From Nitrobacter winogradskyi (lineage in GTDB: Bacteria; Pseudomonadota; Alphaproteobacteria; Rhizobiales; Xanthobacteraceae), in the NCBI RefSeq assembly GCF_006539545.1, contig NZ_BJNF01000026.1:1-61662 (forward strand): 61,662 bases of DNA, written 5' to 3'. Each line of letters begins with the position of its first letter. Position 1 is the stretch's first letter. The notes under the pieces were generated by a model. It saw only the letters and a list, made by a program, of their open reading frames with translations. It was not told the origin of the DNA and made no database searches. Below are positions 32,554 to 41,573 of the stretch, piece after piece. The position numbers were made by a program, and so were the translations under genes.

Positions 32554-32828
32554 CGCGGAAGAAGCAGAAGAAAGTGGGCCGCCTCGCCATGCGGCACGAG
32601 GGCAGTTTCTGGAACGCCTACTATGCGCTCTCCGACACGATGGACGGCGCGATCCTGCTCGGCTCGATCCAGATGCGCTTCGTCGCCCATGAGAAGCGCA
32701 AGAACCAGTTCATGACGCTGATGCAGGAGGCGGTGTCCGACATGCTGACCGACATCACCGGCGAGAGGCCAACATGGCCTGACGGCCCCACTGTTGCGCC
32801 ACCACACGAACGCGCGGGGCATTCATGA
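32550..32828 (+). CDS. Small unknown phage protein with strong ribosome site
   Basis: A 92-residue protein beginning MTRKKQKKVGRLAMRHEGSF. AGGAGGT lies 4 bases before the ATG at 32550. It has WNAYYALSDTMDGAILLGSI and an amphipathic helix FMTLMQEAVSDMLTDI. Its last two codons and stop fall in the first copy of the 22-bp cassette repeat. Confidence 0.65.
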   Translation: MTRKKQKKVGRLAMRHEGSFWNAYYALSDTMDGAILLGSIQMRFVAHEKRKNQFMTLMQEAVSDMLTDITGERPTWPDGPTVAPPHERAGHS

Positions 32829-32842
32829 GCAAGACCAACATC
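32821..32842 (+). repeat. Cassette direct repeat, left copy
   Basis: A 22-bp copy of the stop-start junction of the DUF5131 gene, identical to 33557-33578. It includes ATGAGCAAGACC, the start codons of DUF5131, but here translation would stop soon after. It marks the left edge of a 736-bp insertion. Confidence 0.85.
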
Positions 32843-32862
32843 AATCGTGGCGGGAGGTGGTA

Positions 32863-33564
32863 ATGACATCGCCTGCTAGGCTTGAGGCCATCAAGAAGGC
32901 GACTGCCGCATCGGCTGCTAAGAAACGCGCACGGACGCACTGTAAGAGAGGCCACCCGCTGTTTGGCCCTAACGTTTATGTTCGTACCAATGGCGGCCGC
33001 GCTTGCAAAATGTGTGCGACACTCAGTCATCGGAAGACTGATGCAAACATGCCGAAACAAGAAAAGATCGTCCAGGTACTAGCCGCATTGCGTGAGGGAC
33101 GAACCAAAGACTCAATCACCAAGCGAAGAAAGATCATAAACTTTCTCGCTTTGAAGACGCTGCTAAACTCCGATCACGAGGAGGCACCTGCCATCGCCGC
33201 TCTTATAGAGCGCAACCGAAACATCTCGTTTCAGTCCAGATGCGGCAAGCCAACGGCTCCTCACGCGAACCTTAATCACTGGCTGATGACATTCGGAGTT
33301 GCTGCGGTCGATCAGGCCGTCAGTGGAATCCCGGACTATATCCGTGACGAAATTAAGAACGAGTTGTTAGCCCAGCTTTGGACTGGTGAGGTCGCGCCGT
33401 CGAATATTGCCGTCGCTGTTAAGAAGCTGCAACGGCAGATGTACAAGGACTACGAGCTATTTTCTAAGTTCAGCAACCACGTGAGCCTGGATGCGGTCCT
33501 TCACCACGATGGGACCAGAACACTGCACGACTTCCAGCACAGAAGCATCTGGGAGTATTCATGA
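32863..33564 (+). CDS. Zinc-motif protein in a mobile-looking cassette
   Basis: About 233 residues from the ATG at 32863 with GGGAGG 6 bases before it. A zinc-ribbon-like motif HCKRGHPLFGPNVYVRTNGG then RACKMC (about 25-51) resembles the DNA-binding part of some phage HNH proteins, but the catalytic HNH is not evident. The rest is helical, with IRDEIKNELLAQLWTGEVAP near 160-179. Codons look more AT-rich than the flanks. The last codons and stop rebuild the junction with DUF5131. A degenerate homing endonuclease is the leading guess. Confidence 0.65.
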   Translation: MTSPARLEAIKKATAASAAKKRARTHCKRGHPLFGPNVYVRTNGGRACKMCATLSHRKTDANMPKQEKIVQVLAALREGRTKDSITKRRKIINFLALKTLLNSDHEEAPAIAALIERNRNISFQSRCGKPTAPHANLNHWLMTFGVAAVDQAVSGIPDYIRDEIKNELLAQLWTGEVAPSNIAVAVKKLQRQMYKDYELFSKFSNHVSLDAVLHHDGTRTLHDFQHRSIWEYS

Positions 33565-33578
33565 GCAAGACCAACATC
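33557..33578 (+). repeat. Cassette direct repeat, right copy
   Basis: Second copy of the 22-bp repeat, 736 bases from the first. Here it serves both as the end of the inserted gene and as the true start of the DUF5131 gene, so the insertion leaves both genes intact. Confidence 0.85.
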
Positions 33579-34715
33579 GAATGGACAGAGCGCGTCTGGA
33601 ATCCATTTGCCGGCTGCTCGATCGTCTCGCCCGGCTGCACCAATTGCTACGCGATGAAGAGAGCGCGACGGATCGAGGCCTGCAACGCCGGGCTACGGCA
33701 GGGCCACGGCGGCTCGCCGCATTACGCCGGCACCACAAAAATCGTGAACGGCAACGCCGTGTGGACGGGCAAGATCGGTACCGCCTCGGATGAGGTACTG
33801 ACGGCGCCGCTGAGGCGTAAGAAGCCAACCACCTATTTCGTCAACTCGATGTCGGACCTGTTTCACGAGGCCGTGCCTGACGAGGCAATCGACAAGGTGT
33901 TCGCCGTCATGGCGCTGACGCCGCAGCACACATATCAGGTGCTCACGAAGCGCAGCGCGCGGATGCGGAACTACGTCATCCACCTTTACGAAACGGACGA
34001 GGGCATCGAGCGGCTGTCCGACGCGGCAGTGGCCGTATCGGGCTCTCAGTGCGCCGCTCACATCGAGGATGTGACGCCTCCGCTCCCCAACGTGTGGCTG
34101 GGTGTCAGCACCGAGCGGCAGAAGGAAGCCGACGAACGAATTCCTGATCTGCTAGCGACGCCGGCGGCGGTGAGGTTTATTTCAGCCGAGCCACTTCTCG
34201 GGCCGATTGATCTAACAGCAATCAAAGCTCCGCACGTTCCGGGAACGCCGGACGATAGCGATATGGGCTGGACCTTCAACGCGCTGGCGACGGGCGACTA
34301 TTACAGATTCAAGGACGATCGGGGATATAACGAGGGCGGTGATGGCCCGTACCGCGAGCACGCGCTCGATTGGGTCATCGTCGGCGGCGAATCGGGGGCT
34401 GGTGCCCGGCCGATGCATCCGGATTGGGTCCGATCTTTGCGCGACCAGTGCGCTTCTGCCGGCGTGGCGTTCTTCTTCAAGCAGTGGGGAAGCTGGTACC
34501 CGATCGTCGACCGCGACAACGATGATCCGGACTGGCGCGCTGATTACGGCCGGGCTAGCCGCTCGCCGGAGAAATTTCGCATCGTCAATCTCGCGGGAGG
34601 CTGCGGCTTCCACGGCGAGCGCGTGCACCTGATGCAGCGCTATAGCAAATCCGCCGCCGGGCGCCTGCTCGACGCCGTCACCCATGACGCCATGCCGGAG
34701 GCGACGCCGCTATGA
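33561..34715 (+). CDS. DUF5131 / phage Gp37-Gp68 family protein
   Basis: A 384-residue protein starting MSKTNIEWTERVWNPFAGCS, then IVSPGCTNCYAM: three Cys (about residues 19, 26 and 29) spaced like a radical-SAM cluster. Other family motifs are YFVNSMSDLFHE (about 90-101), HTYQVLTKRSARM (about 117-129), WLGVSTERQKEADERI and DWVIVGGESGAGARPMHP (about 270-287). The family is widespread in phages; its reaction is not established to my knowledge. Iron-sulfur chemistry on DNA or nucleotides is an inference. Confidence 0.88.
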   Translation: MSKTNIEWTERVWNPFAGCSIVSPGCTNCYAMKRARRIEACNAGLRQGHGGSPHYAGTTKIVNGNAVWTGKIGTASDEVLTAPLRRKKPTTYFVNSMSDLFHEAVPDEAIDKVFAVMALTPQHTYQVLTKRSARMRNYVIHLYETDEGIERLSDAAVAVSGSQCAAHIEDVTPPLPNVWLGVSTERQKEADERIPDLLATPAAVRFISAEPLLGPIDLTAIKAPHVPGTPDDSDMGWTFNALATGDYYRFKDDRGYNEGGDGPYREHALDWVIVGGESGAGARPMHPDWVRSLRDQCASAGVAFFFKQWGSWYPIVDRDNDDPDWRADYGRASRSPEKFRIVNLAGGCGFHGERVHLMQRYSKSAAGRLLDAVTHDAMPEATPL

Positions 34716-34906
34716 GCAGGACGCCCGCGCGCATCACCCAGGCTGACGTTTCCCGCGCTCTGCGAGCAGCAAAGCAGGCCGGCGCCGGCTACGTTGAAGT
34801 TATGCCGGACGGGACAATCAGGATCAGCTTTTCCCCGCAATCCACTGTTCCAACAAGCAAAACCCCAGAAACTCAGCTTGAACGGCCGCCGGATGTCATC
34901 CTGTGA
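34712..34906 (+). CDS. Small protein before the integrase
   Basis: A 64-residue protein (MSRTPARITQADVSRALRAA) with a helical start and a beta hairpin GYVEVMPDGTIRISFS. It overlaps the DUF5131 stop and its own stop shares a base with the integrase ATG. Position would suit a recombination directionality factor, but it is not a recognisable excisionase. Confidence 0.6.
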   Translation: MSRTPARITQADVSRALRAAKQAGAGYVEVMPDGTIRISFSPQSTVPTSKTPETQLERPPDVIL

Positions 34907-35994
34907 TGGCCGACATGGCAAGGCCCCGCCCTCCTTATCTGCTAAGTGAACGAACCCGCCACGGCAAGCGGGTCTGGTACGTCCGTATCGGGACCGGCCC
35001 GAGGATTCGGATTAAGGGCGAGTACGGCAGTGCAGAGTTTATGGAAGCGTACCATGCCGCCTTGGCAGGCGAGCGACCCCAGCCTAAGAGTGAGGCGGCG
35101 CGCGGTACGTTAGAATGGCTTTGGACGCTCTATCGCCAATCGTCGGCCTGGGCCGACCTATCGGCAGCGACCCGAAAGCAGCGCGAGAACATTATGAAGC
35201 ATGTTCTCAAAAGTGCCGGTCATCAGCCCTTGTCCCATATCACCCGCGCGTCGATCGTCGCCGGGCGTGACCGCAGAGCAAAGACGCCGTCCCAGGCGAA
35301 GAACTTCATCAGCACGGTTCGCGGCCTCTTTGGTTGGGCGCTCGATGCGAACCTGGTCAACTTCGATCCGACAGCCGGCGTGAAGCGGCCGAAGCGGAAA
35401 CGCTCGGAAGGATTCCAGGTCTGGACAGAGGATGACATCGAGAAATTTCAGAAGCGATGGAATCGAGGAACGCGGGAGCGCGTGATGTTCGATTTGTTCC
35501 TCTACACTGGACTGCGACGGGGAGACGCTGCCCAAGTTGGCAAGCAGCATGTCAAAGACGGCTCCATTTCCATCAACACGGAAAAGACCGGCATCCGCGT
35601 CACCATCCCGATTCAGCCAGAACTCCAAGCCACGTTGGATGCCGGCCCGGTCGGCGATCTGGCGTTCATTGCAACTGCCGCAGGCGTTCCGATGACGAAG
35701 GAGTCGCTTGGCAATGCATTCCGTGATGCCTGTCGATCCGCCGGCATTACAAAATCGGCGCATGGCCTTCGCAAAGCTGCGGCGACCAACGCGGCGAACC
35801 GCGGGGCAACTGAGCGCGAATTGGAGGCCCTGTTCGGATGGGTTGGTGGCCAGATGGCATCGCTCTACACGCGATCGGTAAACCGGGAGGCTCTATCAAA
35901 AGGAGCCGCCGCCAAGATGTCGAGGGACGAAAGGGAAACGTCTATCCCCGCACCCTGTGATAAGGTGCGGGCGTCAGGCCGAAAAACCGAGTAA
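34906..35994 (+). CDS. int: Tyrosine recombinase (phage integrase)
   Basis: A 362-residue integrase. The start is the ATG at 34906, joined to the upstream stop as TGATG; a GTG at 34903 is also possible. The core-binding domain is about residues 65-165 (RKQRENIMKHVLKSAGHQPL). Catalytic residues are Arg in LYTGLRRGD (about 200), His/Arg in AHGLRKAAAT (about 285-288), and Tyr in ASLYTRS (about 323). It ends 22 bases before the tRNA-Leu 3' end, the expected attachment site. Confidence 0.95.
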   Translation: MADMARPRPPYLLSERTRHGKRVWYVRIGTGPRIRIKGEYGSAEFMEAYHAALAGERPQPKSEAARGTLEWLWTLYRQSSAWADLSAATRKQRENIMKHVLKSAGHQPLSHITRASIVAGRDRRAKTPSQAKNFISTVRGLFGWALDANLVNFDPTAGVKRPKRKRSEGFQVWTEDDIEKFQKRWNRGTRERVMFDLFLYTGLRRGDAAQVGKQHVKDGSISINTEKTGIRVTIPIQPELQATLDAGPVGDLAFIATAAGVPMTKESLGNAFRDACRSAGITKSAHGLRKAAATNAANRGATERELEALFGWVGGQMASLYTRSVNREALSKGAAAKMSRDERETSIPAPCDKVRASGRKTE

Positions 35995-36016
35995 TAACAA
36001 GAGGATTTTTGGGCAA

Positions 36017-36101
36017 TGGTGCGCTCGAAAGGACTCGAACCTTCACGATGTTACTCACTGCCACCTCAAGGCAGCGCGTCTACCAATTCCGCCACGAGCG
36101 C
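36017..36101 (-). tRNA. tRNA-Leu (anticodon GAG), prophage attachment site
   Basis: An 85-base tRNA with encoded CCA. The acceptor stem pairs GCGCTCG with CGAGCGC. The anticodon loop is TTGAGGT (anticodon GAG) on a CTGCC/GGCAG stem, with a short variable arm (class II) and a GGTTCGAGTCC T-arm. It is intact. The prophage abuts its 3' end. Confidence 0.95.
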
Positions 36102-36222
36102 TAAATCGGGTCAGGCTCGCCGCCGGACCGATCGACGGCACCGATGTAACAAAACAATGATGGACGGACAAGGCCCAGCGAGACGTCCCTCCTCCCGATC
36201 GGTGGATTGGAAGACGGTTAGA

Positions 36223-36350
36223 ACCTTTCCGCTTCTGATGAAATCAGACGCGGGGCTCTATGATTTTGATTTGACGCGTTTTCTTCACGCGAACAGGTCA
36301 CCATCCTCGGGCCAAGCCCGAGGACATGCTTCGCTCGAAAACGCTATAGG
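36223..36350. repeat. Intergenic repeat element with inserted palindrome
   Basis: A rhizobial-type repeat: CTTCTGATG near 36233, TTGACGCG near 36271, CTTCACGC near 36283 and a closing GCTCGAAAACGCTAT near 36334-36348. An 8-bp stem palindrome, TCCTCGGG/CCCGAGGA (36304-36324), is inserted in it. The left half is similar to 47451-47520. It fills most of the gap between tRNA-Leu and the FliN-like gene. Confidence 0.7.
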
Positions 36351-36355
36351 ACGGC

Positions 36356-36619
36356 TTATCGGCGGTCCGGCGCGCGGGGCAGCATCTGTTTGACTTCGAC
36401 CGTGATGCGGTTTCGGTTGACCATCACGACGCCGCTGGCGACCGGGAGGTTGTTGGCGAGGATCTTGACCTCGTCCTGCTCGGTGGCGTCAAGCTCGATG
36501 ATGGCGCCACGGCTGAGCCGCATCACCTGATGAACGGGCATGGACGTTGTGCCCAGAACCACCATGAGATCGACCGATACTTTGTCGAGCGTCGCCACGA
36601 AATACAGACCCGGAGCCAT
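36356..36619 (-). CDS. FliN-like flagellar switch protein (SpoA domain)
   Basis: An 87-residue protein, almost entirely one SpoA/FliN domain: VSVDLMVVLGTTSMPVHQVM, RLSRGAIIELDATEQDEVKI and PVASGVVMVNRNRITVEV. FliN forms part of the flagellar C-ring that controls rotor direction and export. No flagellar gene is nearby, so this is a lone copy as in some rhizobia. It is divergent from lipB. Confidence 0.85.
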   Translation of the reverse strand: MAPGLYFVATLDKVSVDLMVVLGTTSMPVHQVMRLSRGAIIELDATEQDEVKILANNLPVASGVVMVNRNRITVEVKQMLPRAPDRR

Positions 36620-36662
36620 GCCAAATTGCTAGTGTTCCACACCACCACATGATGGTTAGCCA

Positions 36663-37358
36663 ATGATTAACAGCCGCCAGACCCTCGATCTGAAGCTGTT
36701 CGCGGCCTCGCCCGGCGAGCCCGTGGACTGGCGGCGGTCGGATCAGCCGGTGCCCTATCCGGAAGCGGTCGACGTCATGGAAAGGCGGGCCGCGGCGATC
36801 GCCTCTAGCGAGGCCGCGGAGCAGGTCTGGCTGCTGGAGCACCCGCCGCTTTACACCTCCGGCACCAGCGGACGCGAAGCTGATCTGGTGAAGGCCCGCT
36901 TTCCGCTATTTTCGACCGGCCGTGGCGGCCAGATCACCTATCATGGCCCCGGCCAGCGCATCGCCTACGTCATGCTGGATTTGAAGCGCCGCCGTCCCGA
37001 CGTGCGGGAGTTCATTGCCTGCCTGGAGGAATGGATCATCCGCACGCTCGACGCCTTCGGCGTCAAGGGAGAACGACGCGAGGAACGGGTCGGCGTCTGG
37101 GTGGCGCGCCCGGACAAGGGGCCGGGCCATGAAGACAAGATCGCGGCGATCGGCGTGCGGCTGCGCCGCTGGGTATCGTTCCACGGCGTCTCGCTCAATG
37201 TCGATCCCGATCTCAGCCATTTCGCCGACATCGTGCCCTGCGGCGTCATCGACCCGCGTTACGGCGTGACGAGCCTTGCCGATCTTGGTCTGCGTGTCGG
37301 GCTGACCGATGTCGATGAGACCTTGAAGCAGACCTTCGGCGAAGTCTTCGGGTTCTGA
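36663..37358 (+). CDS. lipB: Octanoyltransferase LipB
   Basis: A 231-residue enzyme that moves octanoyl groups from acyl carrier protein to lipoate-dependent enzymes, the first step of lipoate synthesis. Seen are [18 protein letters not shown] (about 52-69), [13 protein letters not shown] (about 86-98), the lysine in [12 protein letters not shown] and the acyl-accepting Cys near 193 ([11 protein letters not shown]). The start at 36663 has no strong ribosome site. Confidence 0.95.
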   Translation: MINSRQTLDLKLFAASPGEPVDWRRSDQPVPYPEAVDVMERRAAAIASSEAAEQVWLLEHPPLYTSGTSGREADLVKARFPLFSTGRGGQITYHGPGQRIAYVMLDLKRRRPDVREFIACLEEWIIRTLDAFGVKGERREERVGVWVARPDKGPGHEDKIAAIGVRLRRWVSFHGVSLNVDPDLSHFADIVPCGVIDPRYGVTSLADLGLRVGLTDVDETLKQTFGEVFGF

Positions 37359-37422
37359 GCTCCTTCCGTTTCTTGTGACGGAATCAATAACCGCAAGTGC
37401 TCGCCATTCGGCAAACTACCGA

Positions 37423-39888
37423 TCACCACCTGTAGGAGAGGCTTCCCGTGATGCGACGCCGGTCGCCGTAGTAGCATGAAGTAAAACCGCCACAGCCTGC
37501 GACATAAGCGGTGTCGGCGATGTTCATAACGTTGACAGCCGCGCGCCAGTTACTCGCCCATTCGTAGTGAACGGCAAGGTCGCCCAGTACCACGGAGGGC
37601 ACTGCAATAAGATTGGCGACGTCGGCGAAAGATGAACCGACATAGCGCACGCCGCCGCCGAGACCAAAGCCGTCCAGCGCGCCTTCCCGGAACGTGTAGT
37701 CCGTCCACAACGAAGCAATCTGCCGAGGGACGGTGGTCGGAACCTTTCCGATCAAAGTCGGATCGAGATCCTTGCTGATGAACAGCTGGTAGTTGGTATA
37801 GCTCGCAACCACTTTGAAATCGCGGGTGATATTGGCCACGGCTTCCAGTTCGAGGCCGCGTGACGTCACTTCGCCGTTCTGTCGCTGGAAAGTCAGATTA
37901 ATCGGGTCGACAGTCAGAGCATTCTGGCGTTTGAGGTCGAACAAAGCGATGCCGAACCGCGCGTTCAGACCGACGGGTTGATACTTCAAGCCGACTTCAG
38001 TCTGCACTCCGGTTTCGGGTAAGAGCAAATTGCCGGCGGCATTGATGATTACGATCGGGTTGTAGCTCGTTGCGTAAGAAACATAGGGTGCGACGCCATT
38101 GTCAAAGTTGTAGATCAGGCCGGCGCGGCCGGAAAACTTGCTGTCCTGTCGGGTTAAAGTAAATAGGTCGGTATAGACCTGCTTTACCCAGTCGTTGCGG
38201 CCCGACAAGAGCAGCGTCAAACGATCCCACTTGATTTGGTCCTGCAGGTAGAGGCCGGCCTGCTTTTGTGTCACACGACCGTCCCGATAAAGCGGACCGT
38301 CGAAGGGCGGGTTAACGCCATACACCGGATTGAGGACGTTCAGATCGGTGGCCGGTCCCGAACCCTGTTTGTCGTCGAGCGCATAATGTTTTAAGTCGAG
38401 ACCCATCACCGCGGTATGCCGGAATGGACCCGTCGCGAAGCGATACTCAAACTGATTGTCCTGACTGAGTTGAGTCGCGTTATTTCGGGCGATGAAGGCG
38501 CCTCGCGCGATGTCGGCTGCGGCCGGAGTGGTCGCGTAGCCAAACCCAATGAGAGAGTTATAGTCAGCAACGACGTTCGCAACGCGCCCATTCTGGCGGA
38601 AGGTCGCGTTTTCCGAGAGATGCTTTTCGAATTGATAGCTGACCATTTTTTGCTGTCTGCTGTAGTCGCCAGCGGAGGGGTCGCCGATGAACAGGTTCGT
38701 TGGTATCCGTCCGAACGGAGCGTCGGTCACGGTTCCGACATAAGGCAGGAAACCTTGCACCCTTGTCCTGTTCTGGGATGCCATGGCGAGCACCGTAAGC
38801 CGCGTATCTACATCGGGTAGAAAGGTCACGGACGGCGCGATGAAATAGTTGTCGTCGTTGACGAAGTTCGTCTGTGTGCCGCCCCGATTGACCTGACCGA
38901 CGATCCTGTAGAGAATCTTGCCGGTTCCGGGCTCGGTCGTCGTGACAGGACCGCCGAAGTCGAATTGCGTGTAAGCGTTGCCGAAATTGTTGACGCCGGC
39001 CTCGATAAAGCCGATGCGCTCGGCGGGAGGCGCCTTGCTTACGGCGTTGACCAGTCCGCCCGGCGCCGATCCGCCGTATAAAATTGCTGACGGGCCGCGC
39101 AGGACTTCGACGCGCTCAAGATTGAACGGCTGCAGTTTCCAGCCGGTAAAAGTGGAACTGTAAAGCTGCAGATTATCGAGAAAAAGCGAATCGTTCTGCG
39201 CAAAAAATCCACGGATAACAAACCAGTCATCGCCATGATCCTGCCCATACTGGGCAGCCACGACTCCCGGCGTGTAGCGTAGGGTATCGTCGAATTTCGA
39301 AACGATTTTCTGGTCGCGGATTTGCTCGGCCCCTATGACCGAGATCGACTGCGGCACCTCGATCAGCGGCGTGTCGGTTTTGGTGGCTGTTGCGCTGCGG
39401 TTTGCAACGTAACCCTGCACCGGCCCGCGCGCGGTCTCGCCCTGTACGTCGATGGTCTCGAGCGAGATCACGCCGGTCGGCGCGGTACCGGTGGCAGTCG
39501 CACGGGGCTGCGTGATCAATACGTTTCGCGCATCCTTGAAAGAATAGCTCAGACCGGAGCCTTGAAGAATGCGCGCGATGGCCTGCTCGCGCGTCGCCGC
39601 TCCCTGAACTCCCGGCGATGTCTTGCCGCTCGCAATGGAGGCTTCATAGGAGAGCTGGATTCCCGACTGCCTGCCGAAGGCGGCGAGCGCTTGATTCAAG
39701 GGACCGGCGGGAATGTTGAAACTGGTCTGGGACTGGGCGAGCGCCTGGCTTTGCGGCACCGCGCTGCCGCCTATCATCGCCGTCGTCGCCAGCAGCGCCG
39801 CGATCAGCGCCTCGCGGACATCCTTGCAAAAGTCGCTCCCGCGAAACCCGTATTGCAAAGCCCTCTTCCCCAAAGCTCGTTGTCGCAT
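37423..39888 (-). CDS. TonB-dependent siderophore receptor with STN domain
   Basis: About 821 residues. After a signal peptide (ALIAALLATTAMIGGSA), an STN signalling domain lies near residues 55-130 (FNIPAGPLNQALAAFGRQSG), so it passes signals through TonB to the FecR protein upstream. The plug domain has APGGLVNAVSKAP-like text and the barrel ends with GSLSYRW (final aromatic residue). Length is normal. An earlier ATG at 39912 exists. It likely imports a ferric siderophore; which one is unknown. It is third in the sigma, anti-sigma, receptor order. Confidence 0.9.
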   Translation of the reverse strand: MRQRALGKRALQYGFRGSDFCKDVREALIAALLATTAMIGGSAVPQSQALAQSQTSFNIPAGPLNQALAAFGRQSGIQLSYEASIASGKTSPGVQGAATREQAIARILQGSGLSYSFKDARNVLITQPRATATGTAPTGVISLETIDVQGETARGPVQGYVANRSATATKTDTPLIEVPQSISVIGAEQIRDQKIVSKFDDTLRYTPGVVAAQYGQDHGDDWFVIRGFFAQNDSLFLDNLQLYSSTFTGWKLQPFNLERVEVLRGPSAILYGGSAPGGLVNAVSKAPPAERIGFIEAGVNNFGNAYTQFDFGGPVTTTEPGTGKILYRIVGQVNRGGTQTNFVNDDNYFIAPSVTFLPDVDTRLTVLAMASQNRTRVQGFLPYVGTVTDAPFGRIPTNLFIGDPSAGDYSRQQKMVSYQFEKHLSENATFRQNGRVANVVADYNSLIGFGYATTPAAADIARGAFIARNNATQLSQDNQFEYRFATGPFRHTAVMGLDLKHYALDDKQGSGPATDLNVLNPVYGVNPPFDGPLYRDGRVTQKQAGLYLQDQIKWDRLTLLLSGRNDWVKQVYTDLFTLTRQDSKFSGRAGLIYNFDNGVAPYVSYATSYNPIVIINAAGNLLLPETGVQTEVGLKYQPVGLNARFGIALFDLKRQNALTVDPINLTFQRQNGEVTSRGLELEAVANITRDFKVVASYTNYQLFISKDLDPTLIGKVPTTVPRQIASLWTDYTFREGALDGFGLGGGVRYVGSSFADVANLIAVPSVVLGDLAVHYEWASNWRAAVNVMNIADTAYVAGCGGFTSCYYGDRRRITGSLSYRW

Positions 39889-40000
39889 GTCCGAACTACC
39901 CCCGAGTGTCATTCGGGACTGGCGGCTCGCTGTTCGACGCAGTCCCTATGGGCTTTACGAACGGACCGTCGAATTTTCCTGTTTTTCGTGCGAGATTTTT

Positions 40001-40963
40001 TCAGACGGGCGAAATGATGGTCATGAAAGGCGTGACGGTGCGCACCTTCGCGCCGAACGGCCGAACCACGGCTTCCAGCGCCCCGAGCGGATCGGCAAGG
40101 TCAAAAACGCCGCTCACCACGCGAGAGCCGAGGAACGGATCGGCCATGACCACCCTTCCCGGCTGCCAGCGCGAGATTTTAGCGACCATCGCGGAGACGG
40201 TTTCCCTTTCGGCGACGATCATTCCCTCCCGCCATGCCGCGATCTGGGAGGCTTCGCGCGTGCCACGAGCAATCGCGTGGGAGGAAGTATCAAAGGTGAT
40301 CCAGTCGCCCGGATTCAATCTTTCCGCGAGACGAAGAGCGGAGTCGGCCGCTCTCGCCTCGACCGCACCGTGGTTCACGGAGACCGAGACGAATCCCGCG
40401 TCGTTGGACACGTCAAAGGCGGTGCCGAGCGCTGTCGCCGTGAGGTCGCCGGACAGGACCGAAAACGGCCGCGCCGCGTTGCGCGCCACGTCAAAATAAG
40501 CCATGCCCGCCAGAAGCCCGATCGTCCTTCGCGCGTCGGCAAAATCGATCGCGACCGCGCTATCGGGTCCCAGCGTGATCTCGCTGCCGTCGGACAAGGT
40601 AATGCGCCTGATTTCAGCGGTGGACGTCATGTAATCCGCCCGCGCGCGCAGAAGAGCGCCCGGCACCGTCAGCGATCCGGCCGCCGCAACGCCGGCGCCG
40701 ATCAGGCCGCCGATGACCAGCGTGCGCCGCGACATGCTGGCAACCCCGCCTTCAGCGACCGCGCGCTGCTCGGTCAGAACCCTTCCGGTCATGCCATGGA
40801 TCGCGGCGACCCTAGCCCAGGCCGCCTCGTGGCGGGAGCTGCGCGCCACCCACGTTCGCACCATATCGATGGAAACAGGGTTGGCAGGGTCGTTCTGAAG
40901 GCGAATGGCGAGGTCCGCCGCTTCGCGAAACAATCGGCGGTCCTCTGCTGGCGCCTCGGTCAT
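40001..40963 (-). CDS. fecR: FecR-type anti-sigma / signal relay protein
   Basis: A 320-residue membrane protein. A cytoplasmic N-terminal segment has DMVRTWVARSSRHEAAWARV (about 33-52), one transmembrane helix follows (LVIGGLIGAGVAAAGSL, about 80-96), and the periplasmic FecR domain has RRITLSDGSEITLGPDSAVA and DVARNAARPFSVLSGDL. It holds the ECF sigma factor until the receptor signals ligand binding. The start at 40963 is preferred over 41005. Confidence 0.88.
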   Translation of the reverse strand: MTEAPAEDRRLFREAADLAIRLQNDPANPVSIDMVRTWVARSSRHEAAWARVAAIHGMTGRVLTEQRAVAEGGVASMSRRTLVIGGLIGAGVAAAGSLTVPGALLRARADYMTSTAEIRRITLSDGSEITLGPDSAVAIDFADARRTIGLLAGMAYFDVARNAARPFSVLSGDLTATALGTAFDVSNDAGFVSVSVNHGAVEARAADSALRLAERLNPGDWITFDTSSHAIARGTREASQIAAWREGMIVAERETVSAMVAKISRWQPGRVVMADPFLGSRVVSGVFDLADPLGALEAVVRPFGAKVRTVTPFMTIISPV

Positions 40964-41069
40964 TCGTATACGTCCATCATCTCGCGCTGGATTACCGCGC
41001 GCCAAACCTTCCTATCGAAGATTACGAGTGGCGGGCCGGAATTTTCAGTTTTTCTTGAACGGCGGCCTG

Positions 41070-41573
41070 TCAGAGGCCGGTCAGCCGGGCATCGATATGA
41101 TCGTAGGCGTCCCGGATCAGCGACCAGACGCGGGAGGTCGAAAGACCGAGTTCGGCCGCGACCTCGGCAATCGTCATTTCATCGAGCCGATGCATTTCGA
41201 AGGCGACGCGGGTACGCTCGGGCAACTCGGCGAGCGCGGCCCTGGTCAGCGCCAGCTTCTGGCGGTCATAGACGGCAGATTCCGGAGACGGCGTGGGGTC
41301 GATGATCGCTGCAAAATCCTCGGCCGACATTTCGACCCGACGCAGCACCCGCTCGCGGCGCTGGTGATCGATGCCGAGATTGCGCGCCACCCGAAACAGA
41401 TAAGCCGCCGGGTTGTGAACCGTCACCGACCTGCCGGGTGGCGAGACCAGGACCTTGACGAACGTATCCTGGGTGATGTCCGCCGCCGTTTCCTCGCTCA
41501 GTCCCCGACGCCGCAGCGCCGCGGTAATGTCGCGCGCATGGCGTAAGAACAGCCTGTGAAGATCCCAGCTCAT
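41070..41573 (-). CDS. fecI: FecI-type ECF sigma factor
   Basis: A 167-residue sigma factor begun at the ATG at 41573 (MSWDLHRLFLRHARDITAAL). Region 2 is AADITQDTFVKVL and NPAAYLFRVARNLGIDHQRR. Region 4 is ALAELPERTRVAFEMHRLDE, then MTIAEVAAELGLSTSRVWSL. It would transcribe the receptor gene under iron limitation. It is followed by fecR at 107 bases and then the receptor. Confidence 0.9.
   Translation of the reverse strand: MSWDLHRLFLRHARDITAALRRRGLSEETAADITQDTFVKVLVSPPGRSVTVHNPAAYLFRVARNLGIDHQRRERVLRRVEMSAEDFAAIIDPTPSPESAVYDRQKLALTRAALAELPERTRVAFEMHRLDEMTIAEVAAELGLSTSRVWSLIRDAYDHIDARLTGL

Larger units (their letters stand above)
1576..36016. mobile_element. Siphovirus prophage (HK97/GTA-like), left end not resolved
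   Basis: A continuous phage genome: regulatory switch, early genes, replication, HNH, TerS, TerL, portal, protease, HK97 capsid, connectors, tail tube, chaperone, tape measure, tip and spike on the minus strand, with integrase and accessory genes on the plus strand. The right end is placed at the 3' end of tRNA-Leu(GAG), beside the tyrosine integrase. The left end is given as the end of the tailspike because no matching attachment sequence is visible between 1361 and 1575. Neither holin nor endolysin is seen anywhere in the window. No structural gene looks broken. Confidence 0.9.
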
